From: Chitinophagaceae bacterium
Lineage (GTDB): Bacteria > Bacteroidota > Bacteroidia > Chitinophagales > Chitinophagaceae
Direction: 5' to 3'
DNA: 64,000 nucleotides
NCBI GenBank assembly: GCA_020403455.1
Contig: JADBXP010000002.1
Location: 1-64,000, forward strand
Below are positions 26,114-34,540 of the stretch, in pieces. The notes beneath the pieces are model-generated. The model was not told where the DNA came from. It saw nothing but the letters and a program-made list of their open reading frames with translations, and did not search any database. The position numbers were made by a program, and so were the translations under genes. Numbering within the stretch: position 1 is the stretch's first letter; each line of letters begins with the position of its first letter.

Positions 26114-27917
26114 ACCCTTTACTGAAATGATCCAATACCAACGCAGCTTTAGCAGGCCCTATTAGACTCTCCAAACTGGCTTTCGGTAATTCTTTTATTT
26201 TTTTCACAGAAGAGAAAGTGCTGAGCAAGAGTTCTGCCGTTTTTTTTCCTATACCAGGAATATCTTCTAATTCATTTTTAAAAGTGCCCTTGGAGCGTTG
26301 CTTTCTATGGAACTGAATACCGAATCGGTGCACCTCATCTCTGATTTGTCTTATCAGCCGCAGGGCATCACTGGTCCAGGGTAATTGAATCGAGTTGCTA
26401 TCTCCGGGAAAAAAGATTTCTTCCTGATTTTTTGCCAAACCAATCACTGTCATTTTACCTTTTAATCCCAATGATTCTAAACTTTCCAATGCAGCATTGA
26501 GTTGTCCCTTTCCCCCATCAATGATGATGAGATTGGGAAGTGGAGATTGGGATAAAGTTAAACGCTTATATCTTCTGTAAACAACTTCCCGCATTGTTGC
26601 AAAATCATCAATCCCTGTAACTGTTTTTACATTAAAATGCCTGTAGTGTTGTTTGTCGGGAATGCCATGCATAAAACAAACCATCGCCGATACTGGATAC
26701 CCACCTTGAAAATGACTGTTATCGAAACATTCTATGTGATTAGGTATAACAGGTAATTGCAACAACTCTTGTAGGGAGGCAAGGGTCTTTATTCTTTTCT
26801 CATTGGAATCATCGTGTTGATGAATGGATTTTTTGTGCTTCCAATCCCTTTGATAATAAGCAACATTTTTAAATGACAAATCAATTAGCTTCTTCTTATC
26901 TCCTCCCTTTGGCACTGTAATGGTGATGCCATTTTCTGGATAGTCTATGGGGAAAGGAACTACTATTTCGGTAGCCAGGCTGTTGAATTGATGTCTGATA
27001 TTTGATATGGCAAAAGACAATACTTCCTCGTCTGATTCATCTAGTTTTGTTTCTAGTTGAACATGGTGTGTCTGTATGATCGTACCATTTTGCACCATTA
27101 AATAATTCACAAAAGCTGTTGCACCGTCTCTTGAAAGAGTAAACACATCAAGATTCCCTGGGACTTTCCCTACTACTACAGACCTTGCCTGATAATCTTC
27201 CAGGTAGGAAAGCTTTTTCTGAATTCCGGCGGCTTCTTCGAAGCGAAGATTTTTGACTGCCTCTTTCAGGTTGTCCTTGAGCAGAGCTGAAACCGGTTGG
27301 AGATTGCCTTTTAAAATATTTTTTACCTGTTGCAGAGAATTATTGTAATCTTCTTCGGATTGTTTGTTTTCACAGGGACCTTTACAATTACCCAGGTGAT
27401 ATTCCAGGCAGACTTTGAAGTTGCCTTTGGCTATATTTTTAGATGAAAGCGGTAGTTTGCATGTGCGCAGCGGAATCATTTGTTTGACCAGTTCCATTAA
27501 TTCCCTGAGTTTTCCTACTGATGTAAAGGGCCCTAAGTACTCTGATCCATCCGCATATTTTCTTCTGGTGAGGAATACCCTCGGGAATGGCTCTTTTTTG
27601 ATAACGATGTAAGGATAGGTCTTATCATCTTTCAGCATGATGTTGTAGCGGGGATGATATTCTTTGATCAGTGCATTTTCTAATAAGAATGCATCCTGCT
27701 CAGTATCTACAATGGTGAATTCAACTCTCTTAATTCTTTTTACCAGTTCATGTGTCTTATACGAGATTCTGTCATTCGAAAAATAAGTTGCAACTCTCTT
27801 TCTTAAATCCTTTGCTTTTCCTACATATAGCAAATGGTTTTCTTCCCCATAGTATTGATAGATACCGGGTAAGTGCGGAATACCGGCGGCTATTGCAGCA
27901 AACTCTTCTTTCGTCAT
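26112..27917 (-). CDS. uvrC: Excinuclease ABC subunit C
   Basis: Makes the 3' and 5' incisions in nucleotide excision repair after UvrAB damage recognition. The 601 residues show the GIY-YIG nuclease domain (LPGIYQYYGEENHLLYVGKA, 16-35), a CxLxxHLGNCKGPC-type cysteine cluster near 170-180, the UvrBC motif (LRFEEAAGIQKKLSYLEDYQ), and the RNase H-like C-terminal nuclease (ECFDNSHFQGGYPVSAMVCF). A helix-hairpin-helix pair (DIPGIGKKTAELLL) ends the protein. All key elements are intact. Its start overlaps the stop of the lipoprotein gene upstream by four bases, so the two are translationally coupled. Confidence 0.95.
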   Translation of the reverse strand: MTKEEFAAIAAGIPHLPGIYQYYGEENHLLYVGKAKDLRKRVATYFSNDRISYKTHELVKRIKRVEFTIVDTEQDAFLLENALIKEYHPRYNIMLKDDKTYPYIVIKKEPFPRVFLTRRKYADGSEYLGPFTSVGKLRELMELVKQMIPLRTCKLPLSSKNIAKGNFKVCLEYHLGNCKGPCENKQSEEDYNNSLQQVKNILKGNLQPVSALLKDNLKEAVKNLRFEEAAGIQKKLSYLEDYQARSVVVGKVPGNLDVFTLSRDGATAFVNYLMVQNGTIIQTHHVQLETKLDESDEEVLSFAISNIRHQFNSLATEIVVPFPIDYPENGITITVPKGGDKKKLIDLSFKNVAYYQRDWKHKKSIHQHDDSNEKRIKTLASLQELLQLPVIPNHIECFDNSHFQGGYPVSAMVCFMHGIPDKQHYRHFNVKTVTGIDDFATMREVVYRRYKRLTLSQSPLPNLIIIDGGKGQLNAALESLESLGLKGKMTVIGLAKNQEEIFFPGDSNSIQLPWTSDALRLIRQIRDEVHRFGIQFHRKQRSKGTFKNELEDIPGIGKKTAELLLSTFSSVKKIKELPKASLESLIGPAKAALVLDHFSKG

Positions 27918-28504
27918 AAAGGTTGCCTGTTATTGGGTTCCCAACTTACATCAATTACTTCTGTTTGGTTGCTGTCTTTTAATTCGGTTGTGCGGGTAAT
28001 TAAAAATCCTTTATCTGTCCGCCAGCTCAAGTGCTCATTCGTGATCTCACCCTTTGATTGACGGCTCCTTCGTATATCGATTCTCTTGACCAATTGATTC
28101 TTCTCATTGAGTAACACGTCGATATAATCTATATCAGATGAATTGGACTGCAAAGGACGATAACTAAAGGTATAACTTTGGGTACTCAGATCATGCATTA
28201 CGATTTCACTGAACCGGTATTTGTTTTGCGAAAAACTTTCAATCAACTCAAGAAATGACCTGCTGAAAAATAAAAATGAATCACGGGTAAGTAAACTTTC
28301 CGATTTTTTGTCATTCAGCGAATAACGTATTGTTCTGGGCATGTTTCTTAAATCATTTTCACGGATCTGTTCTTCCAAATAAAATTTTACAGGATAGTAG
28401 TGGGCGGTATCTCCTGGTAATTGATTGGATTGATTTCCGGCTTTTTGTTTGCATCCGAAAAATCCCAAACAAAAGAACAACACTAGCTTGGTCCATTTAA
28501 TCAT
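27914..28504 (-). CDS. Hypothetical lipoprotein coupled to uvrC
   Basis: A 196-residue protein with a lipoprotein signal (hydrophobic 7-16, lipobox FFGC, Cys18). The mature part is beta-strand rich, with phrases such as YSFTYRPLQ-like repeats and IDVLLNEKNQLVKRIDIRRS, which suggests a small barrel or sandwich. I do not recognise the family. The ATGA overlap with uvrC makes an operon certain in layout, though no functional link between DNA repair and an envelope lipoprotein is evident. Confidence 0.75.
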   Translation of the reverse strand: MIKWTKLVLFFCLGFFGCKQKAGNQSNQLPGDTAHYYPVKFYLEEQIRENDLRNMPRTIRYSLNDKKSESLLTRDSFLFFSRSFLELIESFSQNKYRFSEIVMHDLSTQSYTFSYRPLQSNSSDIDYIDVLLNEKNQLVKRIDIRRSRQSKGEITNEHLSWRTDKGFLITRTTELKDSNQTEVIDVSWEPNNRQPL

Positions 28505-28554
28505 GGAGCAAAATTATTCAAAATAAATGAGGGTAAAGTCAATATAACTTTTGA

Positions 28555-30009
28555 CTATTTGCGGTAAGGGCGGGTGATGCTCAGCCGAATACCATAATCG
28601 ATCAGGTTTTCCCTGATGGGGTAAAGATTCGAATAGGTAGGTAGGTGCTGATAACGGATTTGTGGTCCAACACCTAGAATAGCATTTTTGCCCGCATAGG
28701 TCACTTGAAATCCTGCAGCTGAATTGATGTTCCATTTGCGCAACAACTCATTTCCTTCAGTATAATGTTTATAGTCTGCAGAAACCAGCCAGGTATTGGC
28801 TTTCAGTGACAAGGTTGGTTGAACTGATGCCTCCGCAATTAAGCCCCATTTTTTTCCTTCCACCATTTTCCACTGTATACCTACAGGGGCCGAAAATTGA
28901 TAGAGGTCATTGTGCAAAATGGTGGCTCTGTAGCCATTGTTGTTGTTGTAGGGCGAATAGAAACTTATTGTTTCGATACCTCTGTTGTTGATCAAAGATA
29001 GCGATGACAAATCGCTTGTACGGGATACAAAAGTTTCAATATCGTAGCGACGCAAATTAATTTGAACTCCTGTTGTCAGTTGAAGTTTTCTGCTGATGGA
29101 GTACAAAACATTGAAACCGATTTCCCAACCCACAGCCGGCCGATGTCTTACGATGTCATTCACGCCAGCCGGTACACTGCTGCTGATGGGCAGATTATTG
29201 GAAGCTATATTGGTAGCATTGCTGGAAAGATTGATTTCTCTAAGCTTGGTATCTGTGAGCCGCCGATAACTGACGGAAGAGGTAGCAAAAAATTGAAATC
29301 CAATGCGTGAATTCTTCGATTTAACCGGACCATTTCCGGTGAAGGGGAATGCCCGAAAGAAATCATCAGCAGTTTGTTGTGTGTTCCCTTTGGCAGCAGC
29401 TAATTGATGCAGTGCTTCGTTGCTATTGATGGTTGCTGTATTTTCCGTCTCAGTTGGAATACCTTCCAGTAGAATTGATTCTCCGGATTTTGTATTAAAG
29501 TTTTCGGCAGAAAATCCGGTTGTTGTTGACGGGAGTATCGTATTGGAAAATTCTTTCAAGGGCTGAACAGCGGTTCTTTCATAAGCAATCACAGGTATCT
29601 GGTCAATTCGTGGTTGCTCCAATGAATTTTGTTCCGGAGAAGTGACAGTTTGTAATGCTGCGATTGTAGTGAGTGTTATTTTATCCGGAGCAATGCTGCT
29701 GAGATAAGTATTGTTTTTTTCATCAGGGGTAAGTTTCTGTTGAAGGGTAGCTTCTACAGGTTCGCTGATGGATTGAAGGGGTGTAAGCGGCAACCGGTGT
29801 TCGTTGGGTTGATTGTTGAGCAACGTAGATAAAGTAAGTGCAGAAATAATGAACAATGAAATGAATGTTAGTGCCGGCCAGGAACGATTTCCATGAATAT
29901 CTGTTCTGATCCGGTTCCATACCTGATCAGAAGGATACATGCGATGACCTTTCACAGATTCCTGTAAAAACTCCTCAAAGGTTTCGTCCTGTAACTGTCT
30001 TTTCTTCAT
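28555..30009 (-). CDS. Inner-membrane-anchored protein with C-terminal barrel-like domain, next to an ECF sigma factor
   Basis: The 484 residues fall into three parts. A cytoplasmic head of about 43 residues (FEEFLQESVKGHRMYPSDQVWNRI) resembles the sigma-binding heads of anti-sigma-like proteins in Chitinophagaceae. A single membrane helix follows at about 45-64, then a Pro/Ser/Thr-rich linker to about 225. The last 250 residues have alternating aromatic strands (GWEIGFNVLYSISRKLQLTTGVQINLR, FSAPVGIQWKMV, AILGVGPQIRYQHLP, IRLSITRP) like an outer-membrane barrel. It starts 17 bp after the sigma factor, so it is most likely its regulator (inference). The combination of an inner-membrane helix with a barrel-like domain is odd. 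Confidence 0.78.
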   Translation of the reverse strand: MKKRQLQDETFEEFLQESVKGHRMYPSDQVWNRIRTDIHGNRSWPALTFISLFIISALTLSTLLNNQPNEHRLPLTPLQSISEPVEATLQQKLTPDEKNNTYLSSIAPDKITLTTIAALQTVTSPEQNSLEQPRIDQIPVIAYERTAVQPLKEFSNTILPSTTTGFSAENFNTKSGESILLEGIPTETENTATINSNEALHQLAAAKGNTQQTADDFFRAFPFTGNGPVKSKNSRIGFQFFATSSVSYRRLTDTKLREINLSSNATNIASNNLPISSSVPAGVNDIVRHRPAVGWEIGFNVLYSISRKLQLTTGVQINLRRYDIETFVSRTSDLSSLSLINNRGIETISFYSPYNNNNGYRATILHNDLYQFSAPVGIQWKMVEGKKWGLIAEASVQPTLSLKANTWLVSADYKHYTEGNELLRKWNINSAAGFQVTYAGKNAILGVGPQIRYQHLPTYSNLYPIRENLIDYGIRLSITRPYRK

Positions 30010-30026
30010 TCCAATTGCTATTCCTC

Positions 30027-30608
30027 TTATTGAGCGGATGCCAGCCAGGGAAGGTCTTCACCTAAAGCAGGCCGTTCAATGATTCTCTTTTTTATCAAAA
30101 TACTTTCCAGCAGGGATTTGGAGCGGGTGTATTGACTTCGACTGGTGCTTTCACCAATTTCCAGCATTTCTCCAATTTCCCGATGACTGTATCCTTCTAT
30201 TGCATATAAAATCAATACTGTTCTGTACCCCACCGGCAATAAACGAATACATTCCACCACTTGCTTTGCCTGCATCATAGAAGGTATTGTCTCTTCTTTT
30301 ACCTGCACGATGTCGGCTTCCGACAATTCAATGTTGTCATTGAATTTTTTATTCCTTTTCAGAAAGTTGATACAGGTATGAACAATGATTCTCCTGATCC
30401 AGCCCTCGAAAGAGCCCTTATTCTGAAAAGAATGTATGTGGGTAAAAACTTTGATGAACGCCTCTTGGAGCATATCCTCCGCATCCTCCCGGTTGGGGGA
30501 GAAACGGTAACAAATGCTTAGCATCTTCGGGCTATACTGGTTGTACAATTCCCTTTGTGCTGCAGCATCGTTTTCAAGACATCCGGCAATAATGGCCTGC
30601 TCCGTCAT
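30027..30608 (-). CDS. ECF-type RNA polymerase sigma factor
   Basis: A 193-residue extracytoplasmic-function sigma-70 protein. Region 2 spans about 20-90, with YNQYSPKMLSICYRFSPNREDAEDMLQEAFIKVF and the -10-binding helix FEGWIRRIIVHTCINFLKR. Region 4 spans about 120-175, with LLPVGYRTVLILYAIEGYSHREIGEMLEIGESTSRSQYTRSKSLL, the helix-turn-helix that reads the -35/-33 element. It leads a leftward unit with the membrane-anchored barrel protein 17 bp downstream. TATATTTA, about 25 bp upstream with a TTG further left, could be its promoter. Confidence 0.92.
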   Translation of the reverse strand: MTEQAIIAGCLENDAAAQRELYNQYSPKMLSICYRFSPNREDAEDMLQEAFIKVFTHIHSFQNKGSFEGWIRRIIVHTCINFLKRNKKFNDNIELSEADIVQVKEETIPSMMQAKQVVECIRLLPVGYRTVLILYAIEGYSHREIGEMLEIGESTSRSQYTRSKSLLESILIKKRIIERPALGEDLPWLASAQ

Positions 30609-30769
30609 GAGGGTCTGTTGATACCCTAAATATAGACATTTTTATCAGCACAACGCTGCATCCGTAATTCAATTAAATATGTATGTAAAATTAAACGCAC
30701 GTGTTATTTTTTTGTCAAACAGGCAACAGTTTAAGGAAATTAGGTATCTTAAGAATCAGAAGTCAATCT

Positions 30770-32449
30770 ATGCTGCGACGGAAATTTTTATCCGGGGTAC
30801 TTCCCGCCCGTATAATCGAACAAGGAAAGCAGGAACAACCATCCTTTTTGCCTCCCGGGGGGGGACTGACCCCTTATGCCGGTACCTGGTCTCGGGCACA
30901 GGTAATTCATTTGTTGAAAAGAACCACTTTTGGTGCCAAGCCGGAAGATGTCAACTATTTTTCTTCCATTTCATTTGAGTCGGCCATCAGTGAGTTACTG
31001 AATCCTACTGCCCCCTTGCCTTCACCACCGGTAAAAGACTATACACCGGGTACCAACGTACTCCGTCCTGATATCAACATTGCACCCGGTACCACCTGGG
31101 TAAATGATCTCGGAGCCGACGGAAATTTGAATTTCAACCGCATCAGCTCATTCCGCAAATGGTGGATTGGAAATATGATCAATCAGGACAGGAGCATTCG
31201 AGAAAAAATGACCTTGTTCTGGCACAATCATTTTGCCACAGAAACTGATACCATTGGCAATCCAATTCTGATATACAGACACCATAATTTATTGAGAACT
31301 CAGGCATTGGGTAATTTCAAATCTTTGACCAGGGCGATTACGCTGGATCCGGGAATGTTGATTTACCTCAACGGACAATTGAATACGGCAACAGCACCCG
31401 ATGAAAATTATGCCCGTGAGTTGCAAGAACTATTTTGTTGTGGTAAAGGACCGAATTCAAAATTCACAGAGGATGACGTTAAAGCTGCTGCCCGCGTATT
31501 AACCGGCTGGCGCATCAACAATACAACCGGAACTGCTTTCTTCGACGTAGCACGTCACGATAGAAATGCCAAAGCATTCTCTTCTTTTTATAACAATGCA
31601 GTTATTCAGGGAAGAACTACTGCCACAGCCGGAGAGCAGGAACTGGACGATTTGCTGAATATAATCTTTGCCACCCAGGAGGTGAGCAAATACATTTGCC
31701 GTCGTCTTTATCGCTGGTTCATTTATTATGACATTGATGCAACAGTTGAAGCCACCATCATTACTCCCCTTGCCAATATTTTTGTTCAGAACAATTATGA
31801 AATAAAGCCCGTTTTGGAAGCATTGCTCAAGAGCGAGCACTTCTTCAATTCACTCACCATTGGCTGTCAGATCAAAAGTCCGATTGACCTTGTAGTGGGC
31901 TTATGCCGTGAATTTGGAGTGGCATTACCACCGGCGAGTGATTTTTTAACGAACTACGGACATTTCAATTACTTGTTTTCCTGGGCCATGAATATGCAGC
32001 AAATGATTGGAGACCCTCCTGATGTCAGCGGTTGGAAAGCCTATTATCAGGAACCCATGTTTTATGAAGTATGGATCAACAGCGATACGCTTCCGAAACG
32101 GAATCAATTCACAGATATTATGGTAGTCAATGGCTACACATTCAATGGATATAAAATCTTCATTGATGTTGCTGAGTGGGCTAAGAAATTGTCTGCGCCC
32201 GGAAATCCCAATCAACTCATCAATGACATTACCGCATTAATTTACAGGATAGATTTATCTACTGCCTCGAAGAATCAACTGAAGAGGGATATTCTTCTCG
32301 CCGGTCAGGCATTGGATCATTACTGGACAGATGCCTGGAACTTATACATTGCTCAGCCGGGTAATACTGCCAATACGAGTTTTGTGAGGACCCGATTGAG
32401 GGATCTTTTAAAATACCTGATGAATCTTTCAGAGTACCAGTTGTGTTAA
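30770..32449 (+). CDS. DUF1800 family protein
   Basis: ATG 30770 (MLRRKFLSGVLP) gives 559 residues; an earlier start would add 23 residues with no family resemblance. Family landmarks are HLLKRTTFGAKPEDV near 60, LTLFWHNHFATE, the LNGQLNTATAPDENYARELQELF segment, VLTGWRI and QMIGDPPDVSGWKAY near the end. DUF1800 and DUF1501 proteins are nearly always neighbours and are thought to act together at the cell surface; the biochemical role is unknown. The partner DUF1501 gene follows after 22 bp. The basic N-terminus with RR may serve in export, but no clear hydrophobic core follows, so localisation is uncertain. Confidence 0.87.
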   Translation: MLRRKFLSGVLPARIIEQGKQEQPSFLPPGGGLTPYAGTWSRAQVIHLLKRTTFGAKPEDVNYFSSISFESAISELLNPTAPLPSPPVKDYTPGTNVLRPDINIAPGTTWVNDLGADGNLNFNRISSFRKWWIGNMINQDRSIREKMTLFWHNHFATETDTIGNPILIYRHHNLLRTQALGNFKSLTRAITLDPGMLIYLNGQLNTATAPDENYARELQELFCCGKGPNSKFTEDDVKAAARVLTGWRINNTTGTAFFDVARHDRNAKAFSSFYNNAVIQGRTTATAGEQELDDLLNIIFATQEVSKYICRRLYRWFIYYDIDATVEATIITPLANIFVQNNYEIKPVLEALLKSEHFFNSLTIGCQIKSPIDLVVGLCREFGVALPPASDFLTNYGHFNYLFSWAMNMQQMIGDPPDVSGWKAYYQEPMFYEVWINSDTLPKRNQFTDIMVVNGYTFNGYKIFIDVAEWAKKLSAPGNPNQLINDITALIYRIDLSTASKNQLKRDILLAGQALDHYWTDAWNLYIAQPGNTANTSFVRTRLRDLLKYLMNLSEYQLC

Positions 32450-32471
32450 TTCATTTACCAGCCATTCACCC

Positions 32472-34043
32472 ATGAAAAGAAGAGACTTTCTACAGAAAAC
32501 TTTGCCGGCAGGAATACTCCTTCCTTCCTTCATGAATGGATTCTCATTTCGGGCATTTGGCATGGATTCACCAGAGTTGAATTCTTTGTTGCAACCGGTA
32601 ACCGAAACGGATCATGTATTGGTCATTGTTCAACTGAATGGAGGAAATGATGGACTCAATACTGTCATCCCGCTCGAATATTTCAGTAATTATGTTAATG
32701 CCCGTAGCAATATTTATATTCCACAGGAAAAAGTTCTACCACTCAATGGAAAAACCGGTTTGCATCCGGCAATGACCGGTATGGCAGATTTGTACCAGCA
32801 AGGACAATTGAAGGTGGTTCATTCCGTAGGTTACCCCCAACCTAATTTTTCTCATTTTCGTGCTACAGACATTTGGATGAGTGCCAGTGATAGTTCGACC
32901 ATTGTAAACAGTGGTTGGGCAGGAAGGTACCTGAATTATGAGTATCCGAATTTCCCCAATGGGTATCCTAACTCAAGTATGACCGATCCTTTGGCCATCC
33001 AGATTGGATCAGTCACTTCGCTGACATTCCAGGGGCCTGCAGTGAGCATGGGCATGAGTATCAGCAGTGCTACCAATTTTTATAACCTTATCAATGGGAT
33101 AGCGGACCCCGTTCCCAACACACCTGCTGGAAAGGAATTGGCCTATATCCGCTCGGTCTCTCAGCAAACTCAGCAATATGCTACCGTTATCAAAAATGCT
33201 GCTGCCAAAGTAACCAAACAGGGTGCCTATCCAACCCCGAACCCATTGGCTGATCAACTGAAAATTGTTGCCAGGTTGATAGCGGGCGGATTAAAGACGC
33301 GTGTATATATGGTGAGTTATGGTGGTTTTGATACGCACGCGGTACAGGTTAACTCGACAGAAACCACCACCGGAGTACATGCCAATTTGCTGGGAAATGT
33401 AAGCAAGGCCATTAAAGCTTTTCAGGATGATCTTCGGATGCTGGGCGCTGATGAACGTGTAGTGGGAATGACCTTCTCAGAATTTGGTCGTCGGGTGAAG
33501 AGCAATGCCAGTACAGGAACCGATCATGGTGCTGCCGCTCCTCTCTTTTTGTTCGGTAAGAATGTGATGGGTGGAGTACTGGGAGATACACCCAGGGTAC
33601 CAGTCACTGCTGCTGTTGGTGATAATGTTCCCTTTCAATACGATTTTCGCAGTGTGTATGCTACTCTACTTTCCAAATGGCTTTGTGTAGATGACAAAGA
33701 CCTGCAACAAATCATGCTGAAGAATTATCAACAGCTTCCGCTAGTGCAATCCATTGGATGTAAAAAACCGGTTGATCTTTCCGGTGAGCAGCTAATCAGC
33801 AATTATCCCAATCCATTTACTACTTCCACTGTTATCACTTTCAAGACTGCCGGCGGTCATACGCTCATTCAGGTGATGGATGCTTCCGGACGTGTGGTAG
33901 CGAACCTCACTGATAAAGATTATCCCGCCGGAACATATACCGTCGTTTTCAACAGTGGAATTTTGCCCAGTGGCATGTATTATGCCCGTCTTCAAAATAT
34001 GGCCATCCAGCAGGTTCGCCCCATGCTCAAGGTAAAGCCATAA
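32472..34043 (+). CDS. DUF1501 protein with T9SS type A sorting domain
   Basis: A 523-residue exported protein. The N-terminus MKRRDFLQKTLPAGILL is a twin-arginine-type signal. The DUF1501 (sulfatase-like) core includes VLVIVQLNGGNDGLNTVIPL, GLHPAMTGMADLYQQGQLKVVHSVGYPQPNFSHFRATDIW, SYGGFDTHAVQ, MTFSEFGRRVKSNASTGTDHGAAAPLFLFG and the RSVYATLL end. Residues about 440-523 form a T9SS C-terminal sorting domain: NYPNPFTTSTVITF, VMDASGRVV, PAGTYTVVF, LPSGMYYARL, ending in LKVKP. It is therefore predicted cargo of the secretion system whose core genes lie at 21131-25926. Operon with the DUF1800 gene. Confidence 0.92.
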   Translation: MKRRDFLQKTLPAGILLPSFMNGFSFRAFGMDSPELNSLLQPVTETDHVLVIVQLNGGNDGLNTVIPLEYFSNYVNARSNIYIPQEKVLPLNGKTGLHPAMTGMADLYQQGQLKVVHSVGYPQPNFSHFRATDIWMSASDSSTIVNSGWAGRYLNYEYPNFPNGYPNSSMTDPLAIQIGSVTSLTFQGPAVSMGMSISSATNFYNLINGIADPVPNTPAGKELAYIRSVSQQTQQYATVIKNAAAKVTKQGAYPTPNPLADQLKIVARLIAGGLKTRVYMVSYGGFDTHAVQVNSTETTTGVHANLLGNVSKAIKAFQDDLRMLGADERVVGMTFSEFGRRVKSNASTGTDHGAAAPLFLFGKNVMGGVLGDTPRVPVTAAVGDNVPFQYDFRSVYATLLSKWLCVDDKDLQQIMLKNYQQLPLVQSIGCKKPVDLSGEQLISNYPNPFTTSTVITFKTAGGHTLIQVMDASGRVVANLTDKDYPAGTYTVVFNSGILPSGMYYARLQNMAIQQVRPMLKVKP

Positions 34044-34057
34044 CTCTTCCGTTGAAT

Positions 34058-34065
34058 TAGTTTTG
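34058..34065 (+). promoter_or_regulatory. Candidate -7 box TAGTTTTG
   Basis: Exact TAnnTTTG match 11 bp before the DUF2721 ATG (34077). A second, shifted TATTTTG follows immediately. Confidence 0.3.
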
Positions 34066-34076
34066 TATTTTGCGGC

Positions 34077-34523
34077 ATGGAATTATCTATCAATACACCT
34101 GCTTTGTTGTTTCCGGCCATTAGTCTGGTGATGCTTGCCTATACCAATCGTTTCCTTGCTTTATCGAGTCGCGTTAGAAACTTACACGATAAGTATCATG
34201 CACATGATCAAAAACAGGTTATTTGGGGACAAATCAAAAATCTTCGCTACCGATTGAAACTGGTGAAGCACATGCAAACATTAGGAGTTATGAGTTTTTT
34301 GATGTGCATACTTTGTATGTACCTGGTATATCTCACCTATGATAGTTTAGCTAAGATAGTTTTTGGGGTCAGTTTGTTGTTGTTCGCAGGCTCATTGTTT
34401 TTATCCTTACTCGAAATCAGGTTGAGTACCCGTGCCATTGAGCTTGAGTTGAGTGATATGGAAGGACTGGAAGATCCCTCTGTATTGGAATACCTTAAGA
34501 ATAAACTCGAAGGGAAAGAGTGA
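34077..34523 (+). CDS. DUF2721 membrane protein
   Basis: A 148-residue protein with hydrophobic segments at about 6-26, 68-88 and 90-110 (FPAISLVMLAYTNRFLALSSRVR, TLGVMSFLMCILCMYLVYLTY, IVFGVSLLLFAGSLFLSLLEIRLS). The opening helix followed by NRFLALSSRVRNL is the DUF2721 signature as I recall it. The function of the family is unknown. The gene stands alone and is convergent with the ABC exporter, 17 bp away. Confidence 0.78.
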   Translation: MELSINTPALLFPAISLVMLAYTNRFLALSSRVRNLHDKYHAHDQKQVIWGQIKNLRYRLKLVKHMQTLGVMSFLMCILCMYLVYLTYDSLAKIVFGVSLLLFAGSLFLSLLEIRLSTRAIELELSDMEGLEDPSVLEYLKNKLEGKE

Positions 34524-34540
34524 ACCGATACAGTTTTACA

